Below are positions 28,811 through 37,465 of a DNA stretch of 64,000 bases, piece after piece. A program made the position numbers and the translations under genes. Source of the stretch: Gillisella terrae (GTDB lineage Bacteria; Pseudomonadota; Alphaproteobacteria; Rhizobiales; Rhizobiaceae). The notes under the pieces were generated by a model. It was not told where the DNA came from, did not search any database, and saw only the letters and a program-made list of their open reading frames with translations. Numbering within the stretch: the stretch's first letter is position 1; every line of letters starts with the position of its first letter. The stretch is taken from the NCBI RefSeq assembly GCF_004801395.1, contig NZ_SSOA01000001.1:310001-374000 (forward strand). The letters are read 5' to 3'.

Positions 28811-29719
28811 ATGGAACTGGATGGACATCGAAAATCTGACAATGTTGAAGATGTGCGTGGCAGTGCCAGAGGCGGCTTTGGCCGAGGTGGTTTTAGACAG
28901 CGCGGAATTCGCTTTCCCAGCGGCGGTGGCGGGCGCGGTTTAAGCCTTTCGACCATCGTTATTCTCGCACTGATCTATTTTGGCCTTCGTGCTATGGGCA
29001 TCGATTTGGCGCAAGTGTTGGATGACGGCAGCGGCGGAGCATCGCCATCCTATCAGCAGCAGTCCAATGTGTCTGGCTCTGAGCAGGAGATGAAAGTCTT
29101 CGTGCAGCGCGTGCTGGCCTCCACAGAAGACGTCTGGACGGATATTTTCGAGGCCCATGGTGGCCAATATGACATGCCCAAGCTGCGCCTCTATTCCGGG
29201 CAATATCCGTCTGCCTGTGGCACGGCATCGTCTGCGACCGGGCCTTTTTATTGCCCCGGAGATCGAAGGGTCTATCTCGATACGGCGTTTTTCACCGAGC
29301 TTTCGCGCCGCTTCAAAGCCTCTGGCGATTTCGCCCAAGCCTATGTGATTGCCCATGAAGTGGGCCATCACGTGCAAAACCTCACGGGCGTTTTGCCAAA
29401 ATTCAACCAGATGCGTCAAACGATGACCCCGGTACAGGCCAATAAAATGTCGGTGCGTGTGGAGTTGCAGGCCGATTGCTTCGCAGGGATTTGGGGCCGT
29501 AAGGCGGATGAAAAGGGTTTGCTGTCAGCAGGCGATTTGCAGGAAGCCCTGAATGCTGCCCAGCAGATCGGCGATGACGCGCTGCAAAAGCGCGCCCAAG
29601 GCTATGTCGTGCCCGAAAGCTTCAATCACGGCACATCGGCCCAGCGGATGAAATGGTTCAAGCGCGGCTTTGACCAAGGCCGGATGGAGGCATGTGATAC
29701 TTTTTCCGGCCCCGTTTGA
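28811..29719 (+). CDS. ypfJ: Neutral zinc metallopeptidase (YpfJ / KPN_02809 family)
   Basis: A 302-residue membrane-anchored protein. A basic, Gly/Arg-rich N-terminus is followed by one transmembrane segment (STIVILALIYFGLRAMG, about 46-62) and an extracytoplasmic peptidase-like domain. The zinc motif HEVGHH (His182-Glu183, His186) lies in VIAHEVGHHVQNLTG, with LQADCFAGIWG downstream supplying the third ligand. The ATG at 28811 is preceded by GGGGGCGG; the open frame extends four codons more. Physiological substrates are unknown in the family. Confidence 0.92.
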   Translation: MELDGHRKSDNVEDVRGSARGGFGRGGFRQRGIRFPSGGGGRGLSLSTIVILALIYFGLRAMGIDLAQVLDDGSGGASPSYQQQSNVSGSEQEMKVFVQRVLASTEDVWTDIFEAHGGQYDMPKLRLYSGQYPSACGTASSATGPFYCPGDRRVYLDTAFFTELSRRFKASGDFAQAYVIAHEVGHHVQNLTGVLPKFNQMRQTMTPVQANKMSVRVELQADCFAGIWGRKADEKGLLSAGDLQEALNAAQQIGDDALQKRAQGYVVPESFNHGTSAQRMKWFKRGFDQGRMEACDTFSGPV

Positions 29720-29762
29720 GATGCGGCACTTGATGAGCGGGACGGGCAAACGGGTGCTTACT

Positions 29763-29866
29763 ACACGATTCCTTAAATCGGAATCGATTTCAGGCGAAAA
29801 TTATGCCGCAGATTTATAGTGTTATTGCGTCCTTTATGCGCCATACATGGTGAGAGGTGCCATAAG
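29763..29866 (+). repeat. Nested-palindrome repeat, copy 3
   Basis: Block A contains CCTTAAATCGGAATCGATTT and a slightly decayed right arm (TCAGGCG in place of TAAGGAG). Block B (about 29822-29866) has a CGCCATACATGG centre but decayed outer arms. It occupies much of the 307-bp gap between the zinc peptidase and the MATE gene. Confidence 0.75.
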
Positions 29867-30026
29867 TCTGTTCGTCGGTTTTATCCATCAATAAATGTGA
29901 TGCGATTGCGAAAACATCTGACCTGAGTTGGCTTGTGGTTGAAACATCCCACTTGATGGCGTATCGCTGCATAAATAGCCGTTTGCCTTGTTTTTGAGCG
30001 CGGCATTTTTCGTTTTGGAAGCAATC

Positions 30027-31424
30027 ATGAACCAGGTTTCACTTGCAAAAGCCGGCGGCAACGCTGCTGGTTGGGGCAGCCATTTTCGCGCAACGCTGGC
30101 GTTGGGGATTCCATTGGTAGGCGCGCAGCTCGCCCAATTGGCAATCCACACCACTGATGTGGTGATTGTGGGTCGTCTGGGGGCCGAAGCGCTGGCGGCT
30201 CTGGTTTTGGCCGGGCAGTTTTACTTCACGGTGTTTATTTTTGGCTCCGGCTTTGCCATCGCCGTTATGCCCATGGTGGCCAATGCTTATGGCAAAGGCG
30301 ATGTGCGTCTGGCCCGCCGCTCGATCCGCATGGGCTTGTGGGTGTCGCTGGCCTATAGCGTTTTGATGTGGCCGCTGTTCCATTATTCGCACGCGGTGCT
30401 GTTGGCCCTGGGGCAGGTGCCGCATGTCGCCGAACTGGCGTCAAGCTATATCCGCATCATGTGGATCAGTCTGCCTGCGGCCCTTGTGGTGGCAGTGATG
30501 CGGGCGCTGGTGAGTGCCATCGGACGGGCGCAGATTGTGCTCTACATCACCATTGCGACGCTGCTGCTCAATGCCGCTTTGGCCTATTGCGTGGTGCTGG
30601 GGCATTTTGGCTTCCCGGCCTTTGGCATTCTGGGGGCTGCATGGGTTGCCGTCACGGTCAATATATTTGCCATGCTGGCCATGGCTGCCTACTTGCACTT
30701 TAACAGCATGACCCGCAAATATGAGCTGTTCGTACGTTTTTGGCGACCCGATTGGGATGCGCTGCATGATGTTATCCACCTTGGTCTGCCGATTGGCGTG
30801 ACGGTGCTTGCCGAGGCGGGTCTGTTTACCGCGGCCTCCCTGCTGATGGGCTCAATTGGCACCATTGAGCTGGCCGCCCATGGCATTGCGCTGCAATTGG
30901 CCTCCATTGCTTTCATGGTTCCGCTTGGGCTTGCGCAGGCGGCCACCGTGCGGGTCGGCGTGGCCCATGGGCGCGGCGATTATGCCGATGTGGTGCGGGC
31001 CTCTATTGCCGTGGTGTGCATTGCAGCCGCGCTTTCGATTTGCGGCGGGCTTTTGTTCTTTTTCTTTTCCAACGAGTTGAGTGGTCTCTTTCTGGACCGC
31101 GGCCGGGGCGATGCCGCTGCTGTCTTGGACTATGCCGCTCCGTTGGTGGTCGTTGCCGGTATTTTTCAGCTGGTGGACGGCATGCAAGCTATTGCGGCGG
31201 GCTTGTTGCGGGGCCTGAAGGATGCCAGAGTACCGATGATCCTGGCGCTGATTTCCTATTGGCCCATTGGCTTTGTGCTGGCCTGGATCATGGCTTTTCC
31301 GCTGGGGCTTGGCGGACTTGGTGTGTGGTTTGGCTTTTTGATCGGCTTGTCTAGTGCTGCGATCATGCTCGGCCTTCGTTTTATTCTGCGGCTTCGCCAT
31401 GAAATGCGGGTGGCCGCCATTTAA
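30027..31424 (+). CDS. MATE-family efflux transporter (NorM type)
   Basis: A 465-residue inner-membrane protein with about twelve hydrophobic segments in two MATE repeats. The N-terminal GIPLVGAQLAQLAIHTTDVV and second-repeat GLPIGVTVLAEAGLFTAASL are typical NorM-type sequences, including the acidic residues used for Na+ or H+ coupling. It exports cationic drugs or secondary metabolites; the substrate is unknown. The ATG at 30027 has GGAAG six bases upstream, and the frame upstream of it lacks a site. The VC0807-like gene follows by 12 bp and is co-transcribed. Confidence 0.93.
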   Translation: MNQVSLAKAGGNAAGWGSHFRATLALGIPLVGAQLAQLAIHTTDVVIVGRLGAEALAALVLAGQFYFTVFIFGSGFAIAVMPMVANAYGKGDVRLARRSIRMGLWVSLAYSVLMWPLFHYSHAVLLALGQVPHVAELASSYIRIMWISLPAALVVAVMRALVSAIGRAQIVLYITIATLLLNAALAYCVVLGHFGFPAFGILGAAWVAVTVNIFAMLAMAAYLHFNSMTRKYELFVRFWRPDWDALHDVIHLGLPIGVTVLAEAGLFTAASLLMGSIGTIELAAHGIALQLASIAFMVPLGLAQAATVRVGVAHGRGDYADVVRASIAVVCIAAALSICGGLLFFFFSNELSGLFLDRGRGDAAAVLDYAAPLVVVAGIFQLVDGMQAIAAGLLRGLKDARVPMILALISYWPIGFVLAWIMAFPLGLGGLGVWFGFLIGLSSAAIMLGLRFILRLRHEMRVAAI

Positions 31425-31436
31425 AGGATAGCTTTC

Positions 31437-32018
31437 ATGTGGAAAGATATTCTGGTGAGTGCGGGTCTACCCTATCTCACCTTTCTGTATTTAACGTCGC
31501 AGGGCGTTCCAACGGTTACAGCGCTTGCCGTCGGAGCAATTTTCCCCATAGGCTCCATTGTGATTGCGTTTGTGCGCAGTCGCCGCATTCAGGCCATTGG
31601 CATTTTGACCCTCTCGGCCACATTGGCTTCGCTCATCGCCAGCCTTTATTTCAACAGCGCCTATCTGGCATTGGCGAAGGGGTCGTTAATCACTGGCTGT
31701 ATTGGGCTGGTGTTCGGGCTGTCACTGTTTGCCAAGCGCCCCCTGATCTTCTATCTCGAATCCAGTTATGCGGAAGGACGCGCCCGCGCCGAAACCCTCT
31801 GGCAAACCACACCGCAATTTCGAAAAGCCATGCGCATGATCACGGCAGTGTGGTGCATCGGCTTGATGAGTGAGGCGATTGCGCGCCTTGTGCTCATTCC
31901 TCTGATGCCTGTGGATGTGTTTCTGCCCGTCAGCGAAGTGATGTGGATAGCCTGCTTTGGCTTGCTGATGGTGTGGAGCTATCGCTATGGCCGCAGCAAA
32001 ATGGCAAAAGCCACGTAA
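31437..32018 (+). CDS. VC0807-family membrane protein (IspA/septation protein A-like)
   Basis: A 193-residue protein with five or six hydrophobic segments. The opening MWKDILVSAGLPYLTFLYLT and the FYLESSYAEGRA segment (around 105) fit the VC0807 family, distantly related to the intracellular-septation protein A family. AAAGGATAG lies upstream of the ATG. Co-transcribed with the MATE gene, so it may assist export or envelope upkeep, but no direct role is known. A terminator follows the stop. Confidence 0.78.
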   Translation: MWKDILVSAGLPYLTFLYLTSQGVPTVTALAVGAIFPIGSIVIAFVRSRRIQAIGILTLSATLASLIASLYFNSAYLALAKGSLITGCIGLVFGLSLFAKRPLIFYLESSYAEGRARAETLWQTTPQFRKAMRMITAVWCIGLMSEAIARLVLIPLMPVDVFLPVSEVMWIACFGLLMVWSYRYGRSKMAKAT

Positions 32019-32045
32019 GCGTCTTCATATTTTGATTCAGAATCA

Positions 32046-32081
32046 AATAAGCCGACCAAGTGATTGGTCGGCTTATGTTTT
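32046..32081 (+). terminator. Terminator between the VC0807-like gene and carA
   Basis: An 11-bp stem AAGCCGACCAA / TTGGTCGGCTT with a GTGA loop, followed by ATGTTTTTT on the plus strand. An AT-rich left flank suggests weaker use for carA on the other strand. Confidence 0.85.
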
Positions 32082-32101
32082 TTATCAAACTAAATGCTGT
32101 C

Positions 32102-33322
32102 TCAGCGCTCAGCCAAAGCCGCTTCGCCCTTGTTTTCACGCACCATGTTAATGAAGCGGCGGAACAGGTAGTGGCTGTCTTGCGGGCCGGGCGATGCTTC
32201 CGGGTGATGCTGGACCGAAAATACATTCTTGCCGGTCAGACGCAGGCCGCAGTTGGTGTTGTCGAACAGCGAAATGTGAGTCTCTTCAACACCTTCTGGC
32301 AGAGACTTGGAATCCACCGCGAAGCCGTGGTTCATCGACACGATCTCCACCTTGCCGGTGGTGAAATCCTTGACCGGATGGTTTGCGCCATGATGGCCCT
32401 GATGCATCTTCTCGGTCTTGGCACCCAGCGCAAGACCCAGCATCTGGTGACCAAGGCAGATGCCAAACATTGGAATATCGGTCTTGATCAGCTCCTGAAT
32501 CACTGGAACCGCATATTCGCCGGTCGCGGCTGGATCGCCAGGGCCGTTCGAGAGGAAAATGCCATCGGGCTTGAGCGCAATAATATCAGCCGCACTGGTA
32601 TTGGCAGGCACAACCGTGACCTTGCAGTTCAGGCCGGTGAACAGGCGCAGGATGTTACGCTTGACGCCAAAGTCCATGCAAACGATGTGATAGACCGCAT
32701 CGGCAGCCGCCAATTCACTTGTGCCCTCATTCCACACCCATGGCTTTTCATTCCACACCGACGACTGGCCGGAGCTTGCTACCTTGGCAAGGTCAAGACC
32801 TTCCAAGCCGCTCCATGCTTTTGCCTTGGCCTTCAAATCATCAAGGTCGAAATTGCCATTGGGATCATGAGCGATCACAGCATTTGGCGCACCATTTTCT
32901 CGGATCCATGCGGTCAGGGCGCGAGTGTCCACGCCTGACAGGCCGATGATGCCACGGGCTTTCAGCCATGCATCGAGATGTTTGGATGCACGGAAATTGG
33001 ATGGCTCGGTTATATCGGCTTTGAAGATGGTGCCAACTGCACCGTGACGGGCAGCGGGTGTCAGGTCTTCAATGTCTTCTTCATTGGTGCCGACATTGCC
33101 GATATGGGGGAAAGTGAAGGTAACGATCTGGCCGAGATAGGAAGGATCGGTGAGGATTTCCTCATAACCGGTCAGGGCAGTGTTGAACACGACTTCGGCC
33201 TGAACGGTGCCGGTGGCACCCACGCCCTGACCTTCAATCACAGTTCCGTCGGCCAGAACAAGAAGGGCTGTGGGCTTGGCTGTTGTCCATGGGGCGGTGG
33301 TTGATGAGGATGTTTCGGTCAT
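32102..33322 (-). CDS. carA: Carbamoyl-phosphate synthase small subunit
   Basis: A 406-residue glutamine amidotransferase subunit. The N-terminal CPSase domain carries VVFNTALTGYEEILTDPSY (about 44-62); the C-terminal class I amidotransferase has the nucleophile Cys289 in FGICLGHQML and the catalytic His in VQHHPEASPGP. It releases ammonia from glutamine for CarB. AAAAGGAAC precedes the ATG. Separated from carB by seven genes, which is common in Rhizobiales. Divergent from yqeY. Confidence 0.97.
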   Translation of the reverse strand: MTETSSSTTAPWTTAKPTALLVLADGTVIEGQGVGATGTVQAEVVFNTALTGYEEILTDPSYLGQIVTFTFPHIGNVGTNEEDIEDLTPAARHGAVGTIFKADITEPSNFRASKHLDAWLKARGIIGLSGVDTRALTAWIRENGAPNAVIAHDPNGNFDLDDLKAKAKAWSGLEGLDLAKVASSGQSSVWNEKPWVWNEGTSELAAADAVYHIVCMDFGVKRNILRLFTGLNCKVTVVPANTSAADIIALKPDGIFLSNGPGDPAATGEYAVPVIQELIKTDIPMFGICLGHQMLGLALGAKTEKMHQGHHGANHPVKDFTTGKVEIVSMNHGFAVDSKSLPEGVEETHISLFDNTNCGLRLTGKNVFSVQHHPEASPGPQDSHYLFRRFINMVRENKGEAALAER

Positions 33323-33633
33323 ATCCGTTCCTTTTCCAGCCGCTTGCCCCGGCGGATCAAAACCGGCGGCGCGAGGCCTTATATGTGTGCCAAGTGTCGT
33401 CGCGCAGCCAATGCTTGCGCGTTACGGAACCTGATCTCAATGTCTGTGCAGGCGATGGTTCATAGACGACAAGTATGGGGCAGGTCAATTGTTCCTCTGC
33501 TAAAAGCGCGCTTTTCCCGCATATGTTCAAGCCCGCCCGCATTGCGCAAAAGAGCGGACGGGGGTATCACCACCGTCAAATTCGATCGATCTGGCGCTTT
33601 GGTCTTTAGGGCCGCCCAACAAGGAGAAAAGAC
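33323..33633. other. Divergent promoter region carA / yqeY
   Basis: A 311-bp gap. It holds one imperfect GC-rich hairpin (33532-33562; arms CCCGCCCGC and GCGGACGGG with one mismatch) and no ORF with a credible ribosome-binding site. I see no repeat or riboswitch-like structure. Confidence 0.5.
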
Positions 33634-34089
33634 ATGTTACGTGAGGATCTGACCGCCGCTCTCAAGGAAGCCATGAAGGCCAAGGACACCCGCAAACTCT
33701 CCACCATTCGCCTGGTGCAGGCCGCCATCAAGGATCGCGATATTGCCAACCGTGGCGAGGGCAAGGGCGAATTGAGCGATGAAGATGTTTTGCAGTTGAT
33801 GGCCAAGCTGGTCAAACAGCGCGAAGAATCAGCCAAAATTTATGAAGACAACGCCCGCCCTGAGCTGGCCGCGCGAGAGCGCGAGGAAGTGGCCATCATC
33901 AAGACCTTCATGCCGGAGCAGATGAGCGACGAGAAGGTACGTGAAGCGGTGGCTAGCGTGATTGCAGAGATCAACGCTGAAGGCATGCGCGACATGGGCA
34001 AGGTGGTTGCTGCCTTGAAAGAACGCTACGCTGGCCAGATGGATTTTGCCAAGGCGTCTGGTGTGGTGAAAGCGCTTTTGACGAAATGA
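33634..34089 (+). CDS. yqeY: GatB/YqeY domain-containing protein
   Basis: A 151-residue all-helical protein matching free-standing YqeY: LTAALKEAMKAKDTRKLSTI near the N-terminus, DEDVLQLMAKLVKQREES in the centre and GKVVAALKERYAGQMDFAKA near the C-terminus, the tRNA-binding tail domain that is also found in GatB and GlnRS. It is thought to bind tRNA, but its cellular role is unsettled. AAGGAG lies ideally before the ATG. A terminator follows and overlaps the brnA stop codon. Confidence 0.94.
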   Translation: MLREDLTAALKEAMKAKDTRKLSTIRLVQAAIKDRDIANRGEGKGELSDEDVLQLMAKLVKQREESAKIYEDNARPELAAREREEVAIIKTFMPEQMSDEKVREAVASVIAEINAEGMRDMGKVVAALKERYAGQMDFAKASGVVKALLTK

Positions 34090-34105
34090 TCGTGTAGAAA
34101 TGCGC

Positions 34106-34134
34106 AACGCCGCCCACGGGCGGCGTTAGCTTTT
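34106..34134 (+). terminator. Terminator of yqeY
   Basis: The stem AACGCCGCCC / GGGCGGCGTT is followed by AGCTTTT. The right arm overlaps the stop codon of the convergent brnA gene. Confidence 0.75.
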
Positions 34135-34461
34135 ATCCTTCCCCGCCGTTTGCTCCCGCACAAAATGGCGCAAAACGGCATTGATCCGGGTCTGATAGCC
34201 TTTGCCGGTTGACTGGAAATATTCGATAATATCGTCATCCAGCCGAATGGAGATGGCCTTTTTCCTGTGCGGAATGACCAGTTCGGCCTTTGACCAATCC
34301 ACATCGATAAAATCACACCAGTCAGGATCGTCGCGCATGTCGCGCTCGATCTCTTCATCGGTTTTGGCGTTGACGCGCGCCCAGTCGGTGAGGCTTTCGC
34401 CGCGTGCAATTTTCTGGTTGATCTCTTCAGCCGTATATCTGACGATATGCTCTTTGCTCAT
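34126..34461 (-). CDS. brnA: BrnA-family antitoxin
   Basis: A 111-residue protein. The N-terminal half binds toxin and is acidic; the C-terminal ribbon-helix-helix DNA-binding part reads KAISIRLDDDIIEYFQSTGK then GYQTRINAVLRHFV, as in BrnA of Brucella. It normally represses its own operon and neutralises BrnT. The start at 34459-34461 overlaps the ancestral reading frame of brnT, the usual brnT-brnA arrangement. Upstream brnT carries an in-frame stop, so this antitoxin may now act without a full-length partner. Confidence 0.9.
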   Translation of the reverse strand: MSKEHIVRYTAEEINQKIARGESLTDWARVNAKTDEEIERDMRDDPDWCDFIDVDWSKAELVIPHRKKAISIRLDDDIIEYFQSTGKGYQTRINAVLRHFVREQTAGKDKS

Positions 34462-34714
34462 TTTTCCTTGCAGCCCGTGCTTATATAATCCGACACACAT
34501 CACCTCTCATGGTGTACACCACAGCAATAAGCTTCAGTGTGTCGGGGCAGATTGCCAACGTTCGGGCTTCTCCATCTCTGTCAGAGGTTGTCTTTACATG
34601 CGGTCTTTGTAATGCCCCCGCAGCACTTATAAAACTTATTCCATGTTTTAGTATGTTGGTTTTATTTTTTGTCTCGTCCCATTCGAACGCCTTAAATTCA
34701 TTTTCGATCGTCAT
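34427..34714 (-). pseudogene. brnT: BrnT-family toxin gene with premature stop
   Basis: Reading from ATG 34714, 77 codons give a BrnT-like protein (FEWDETKNKTNILKHGISF near the N-terminus, AVVYTMRGDVCRII at the end) that stops at TAA 34481-34483. Past that stop the same frame continues ARAARKNEQRAYRQIYG to a TGA at 34427, which is exactly the ARxAxxxExxxY tail of BrnT. The expected serine codon (RIIS-AR) is replaced by TAA, a single-base change from TCA. The truncated product would lack the C-terminal helix of the RelE-like fold. A full-length product would be 95 residues and would overlap brnA, as in intact systems. Confidence 0.85.
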
Positions 34715-34860
34715 TGTTTATTTCCGATGGGGTAAAGTAATTTGTATATACAGATGTATGTCTTTGTCAATCCGCTGTGAATAACGGGCACATCTCCACA
34801 AGCCCATGGCGTTCAATGCCGCCTGCGCCTATATAGGCTGATCATCCTAAAAGGTAGCTC

Positions 34861-36870
34861 ATGCGCTTTTCGAACGATTTTCTTGATGAAATCCGTGACC
34901 GCGTGCCGATTTCGGCCGTGATAGGCTCGCGCGTGTCTTGGGATCGCAAGAAGACCAATGTGTCGCGCGGCGATTATTGGGCCTGCTGCCCGTTTCATGG
35001 CGAAAAAAGCCCAAGTTTTCACTGCGAAGACCGCAAAGGCCGCTATCATTGCTTTGGTTGTGGCGTGTCTGGCGATCATTTTCGCTTTCTGACCGATCTC
35101 GAAGGGCTGAATTTTCCAGAGGCTGTTGAGCGCATTGCCGATATGGCGGGCGTTGCCATGCCGAAAGCCGATGTGCGCGAGGTGGAGCGCGAGCGCGAAC
35201 GCACCAGCCTGCAAGATGTGATGGAGCTGGCAACCCAATATTTCCAGGATCAGCTACAATCAGCAAGCGGCGCGAAAGCGCGGGCTTACCTGCGCGAGCG
35301 TGGGCTTTCTGGCCGCACCATTGAGACTTTTCGGCTGGGCTATGCCACGGAAAGCCGCAATGCGCTGAAGGAATATCTGGCCTCCAAAGGCGTGCCGAAG
35401 GAGCAGATTGAAGCCTGCGGACTGGTGGTGCATGGGCCGGACATTCCGGTGTCTTACGATCGCTTTCGCGACCGCATCATGTTTCCGATTCTGTCATCGC
35501 GCGACAAGGTGATTGCCTTTGGCGGTCGTGCCATGTCGCCGGATGCGCCCGCCAAATACCTCAATTCCAACGAGACGGAGCTGTTTCACAAAGGCAGCGT
35601 GCTTTATAATTTTTCCCGCGCTCGGCGATCTTTGCAGGGAGCCGATGGGGCAGGCACCATTATTGCCGTGGAAGGCTATATGGATGTGATTGCGCTCTAT
35701 CAGGCGGGCGTTGAAAATGCGGTCGCCCCGCTTGGCACCGCACTGACGGAAAATCAGCTTGAACTGATGTGGAAAATGACGCCGCAGCCGGTGCTGTGTT
35801 TTGATGGTGATGGCGCGGGCCAGCGGGCGGCCTTTCGCGCTGTTGATCTGGCGCTGCCGCATCTTAAGCCCGGCAAGAGCGTGCGCTTTGCCATGCTGCC
35901 GGATGGCAAAGACCCTGATGATCTGGTGAAACACGAAGGCCGCGCTCCGTTTGATCGGGTGCTGTCAGAGGCGCGATCGCTGGATGATATGGTTTGGACC
36001 AAGGAGGTTGGGCAGGGCCGGTTTGAAACCCCTGAGCAGCGGGCCGAGCTGGAAGCGCGTCTGAAGCAGATTGTCACCGTGATTGCCGATGAAAATGTGC
36101 GCAAGCATTATCAGCAAAATGTGAGAGATCGTCTGTACGCCTTCTTTCAGGGCCAGAGCGGCGCGCGCGGCGGGCGTGGCAATTATGAACGCGGTGGCCC
36201 GGCTGCACGCGGCGGGCCGCGCAATGGTTCAGGCGCGGGGCAGGGTGGTTTCCGCGGATCTGCCCCACGCGGTTCCATGCAGCCATCGGATCGCCTGACG
36301 CGCTCTGGCATTGTCAGCCGCAATCATGATCAACCGACCTTGCGAGAAAGCGTTTTGGCGCTCACCATCGTCAATCATCCGCAATTGTTGCAGGAAGATT
36401 ACGATGAAATTTCTGTGATCGATTTTGATAGCCGCGATTTGCAACGGCTGTGGCCGGCTGTTTTGACGGCGGTGGCCGATACCGGCGCATGGTTGAGCCG
36501 GGAGGCTTTGTTCGAGAGGTTGGCCGCCGAGGGATTTGACTCCCTTCTTACCGCGCTGGATCAACAAATCCGCAATGCGCGCCTGTGGACGGCAACCACA
36601 GTTGCTGCGCTGGAAGACGCGCGCGAATGCTATATTCAGGCTTTGTCATTGTATAAGCGCTCAAAAGCGCTCAGGCGTCAGCGCATTGAGCTGGAGCGAG
36701 AAATTGCCGAGGCGACCGAAGCGGGTGATGATAACGGCATCGGCACCTTGCTGGCTGCCTTGCAGGAAGTGCAGCTGGAAATCGTGCGGATGGAAAATCA
36801 GGAAGCGATTATTGATGGCTTCGGGGTCATGTCCGGCCGGGTCAAGGGGCCAGCTTACGGCAACAAATAA
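34861..36870 (+). CDS. dnaG: DNA primase
   Basis: A 669-residue primase. The N-terminal CHC2 zinc finger is in CCPFHGEKSPSF and RKGRYHCFGCGVSGDHF (about residues 40-75). The TOPRIM core has VEGYMDVIALY and FDGDGAGQRAA, supplying the metal-binding acidic residues. A Gly/Arg-rich low-complexity linker (about 433-475) joins the C-terminal helicase-binding domain, which ends in a long coiled helix. AAAGG precedes the ATG. It is followed by rpoD after 595 bp, keeping the ancestral dnaG-rpoD order, though the gap and its palindromes suggest rpoD has its own promoter. Confidence 0.97.
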   Translation: MRFSNDFLDEIRDRVPISAVIGSRVSWDRKKTNVSRGDYWACCPFHGEKSPSFHCEDRKGRYHCFGCGVSGDHFRFLTDLEGLNFPEAVERIADMAGVAMPKADVREVERERERTSLQDVMELATQYFQDQLQSASGAKARAYLRERGLSGRTIETFRLGYATESRNALKEYLASKGVPKEQIEACGLVVHGPDIPVSYDRFRDRIMFPILSSRDKVIAFGGRAMSPDAPAKYLNSNETELFHKGSVLYNFSRARRSLQGADGAGTIIAVEGYMDVIALYQAGVENAVAPLGTALTENQLELMWKMTPQPVLCFDGDGAGQRAAFRAVDLALPHLKPGKSVRFAMLPDGKDPDDLVKHEGRAPFDRVLSEARSLDDMVWTKEVGQGRFETPEQRAELEARLKQIVTVIADENVRKHYQQNVRDRLYAFFQGQSGARGGRGNYERGGPAARGGPRNGSGAGQGGFRGSAPRGSMQPSDRLTRSGIVSRNHDQPTLRESVLALTIVNHPQLLQEDYDEISVIDFDSRDLQRLWPAVLTAVADTGAWLSREALFERLAAEGFDSLLTALDQQIRNARLWTATTVAALEDARECYIQALSLYKRSKALRRQRIELEREIAEATEAGDDNGIGTLLAALQEVQLEIVRMENQEAIIDGFGVMSGRVKGPAYGNK

Positions 36871-37184
36871 TGGCTGAGTTTGCGCATTGTTATCATCAAT
36901 ATCGATCGCCCCTCTTGCAACGGCGCGATTATTGCCTAACTTTTAGCAAACGGTACAAGAAGTTTAAAACGATGCTGGAGTCGTTTTTTTACGGTTTCAA
37001 CAGGCTGGTGAACGTTAAAGGGCTTGACGTGGCGCTAATTTGTGGGAATCACCTCGGGAAGATAAAAGGTGACGCAAGTCACGCTGGGTTTGAGTCCGGC
37101 GGGCTTCGTTGCCTATTTGTGTAATCGTATCACATTTGGCTGCGGCCACTGTGGTTAATCGGGAATTAAGGATCACTTCGTAAA

Positions 37185-37338
37185 GCAATCTCAGGAAAAG
37201 TGTTAGGCGGTTTTCCGTCCGAGATTGCGAAATGAAAAAGCAATCTCAGGAAAAGTGTTAGGCGGTTTTCCGTCCGAGGTTGCGGAATGAAAAAGCAATT
37301 TCGGGAAACGCGCTAATCAGTTTTCCGCTTGAAATTGC
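37185..37338. repeat. Three tandem 44-bp palindromes upstream of rpoD
   Basis: Units at 37185-37228, 37240-37283 and 37295-37338 repeat every 55 bp. Each has outer arms (GCAATCTC / GAGATTGC, GCAATCTC / GAGGTTGC, GCAATTTC / GAAATTGC) and inner arms GGAAA(A) / TTTTCC around an 11-12 nt centre. Changes in the outer arms keep pairing (including one G-T/G-U). The layout equals that of the 45-bp units at 18.4 and 54.9 kb with different outer stems. They fill most of the dnaG-rpoD gap. Confidence 0.85.
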
Positions 37339-37465
37339 GAAGAGCGGTTTTCGATGATTTAAGAAAAACGCGGTAGGTCATCAGCAGTGATCTGCGACAG
37401 GCTGGGCGATAAAGGGTCTGGCATTGTTGCAGAAAATTGAAGCGTCAGGGAAAGCGACGAGATAC

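Noticed and set aside
32060..32938. 292-codon plus-strand frame opposite carA
   Set aside because: Antisense shadow of carA with no ribosome-binding site or domain.
36870..37124. 84-codon frame right after dnaG
   Set aside because: Overlaps the dnaG stop, has mixed composition and no homologue I recognise; the gap is better explained by palindromes and the rpoD promoter.
37185..37338. Regularly spaced repeats that might be a small CRISPR array
   Set aside because: The 55-bp period contains palindromes with changing stems and only 11-bp near-identical linkers; there are no unique spacers and no cas genes.
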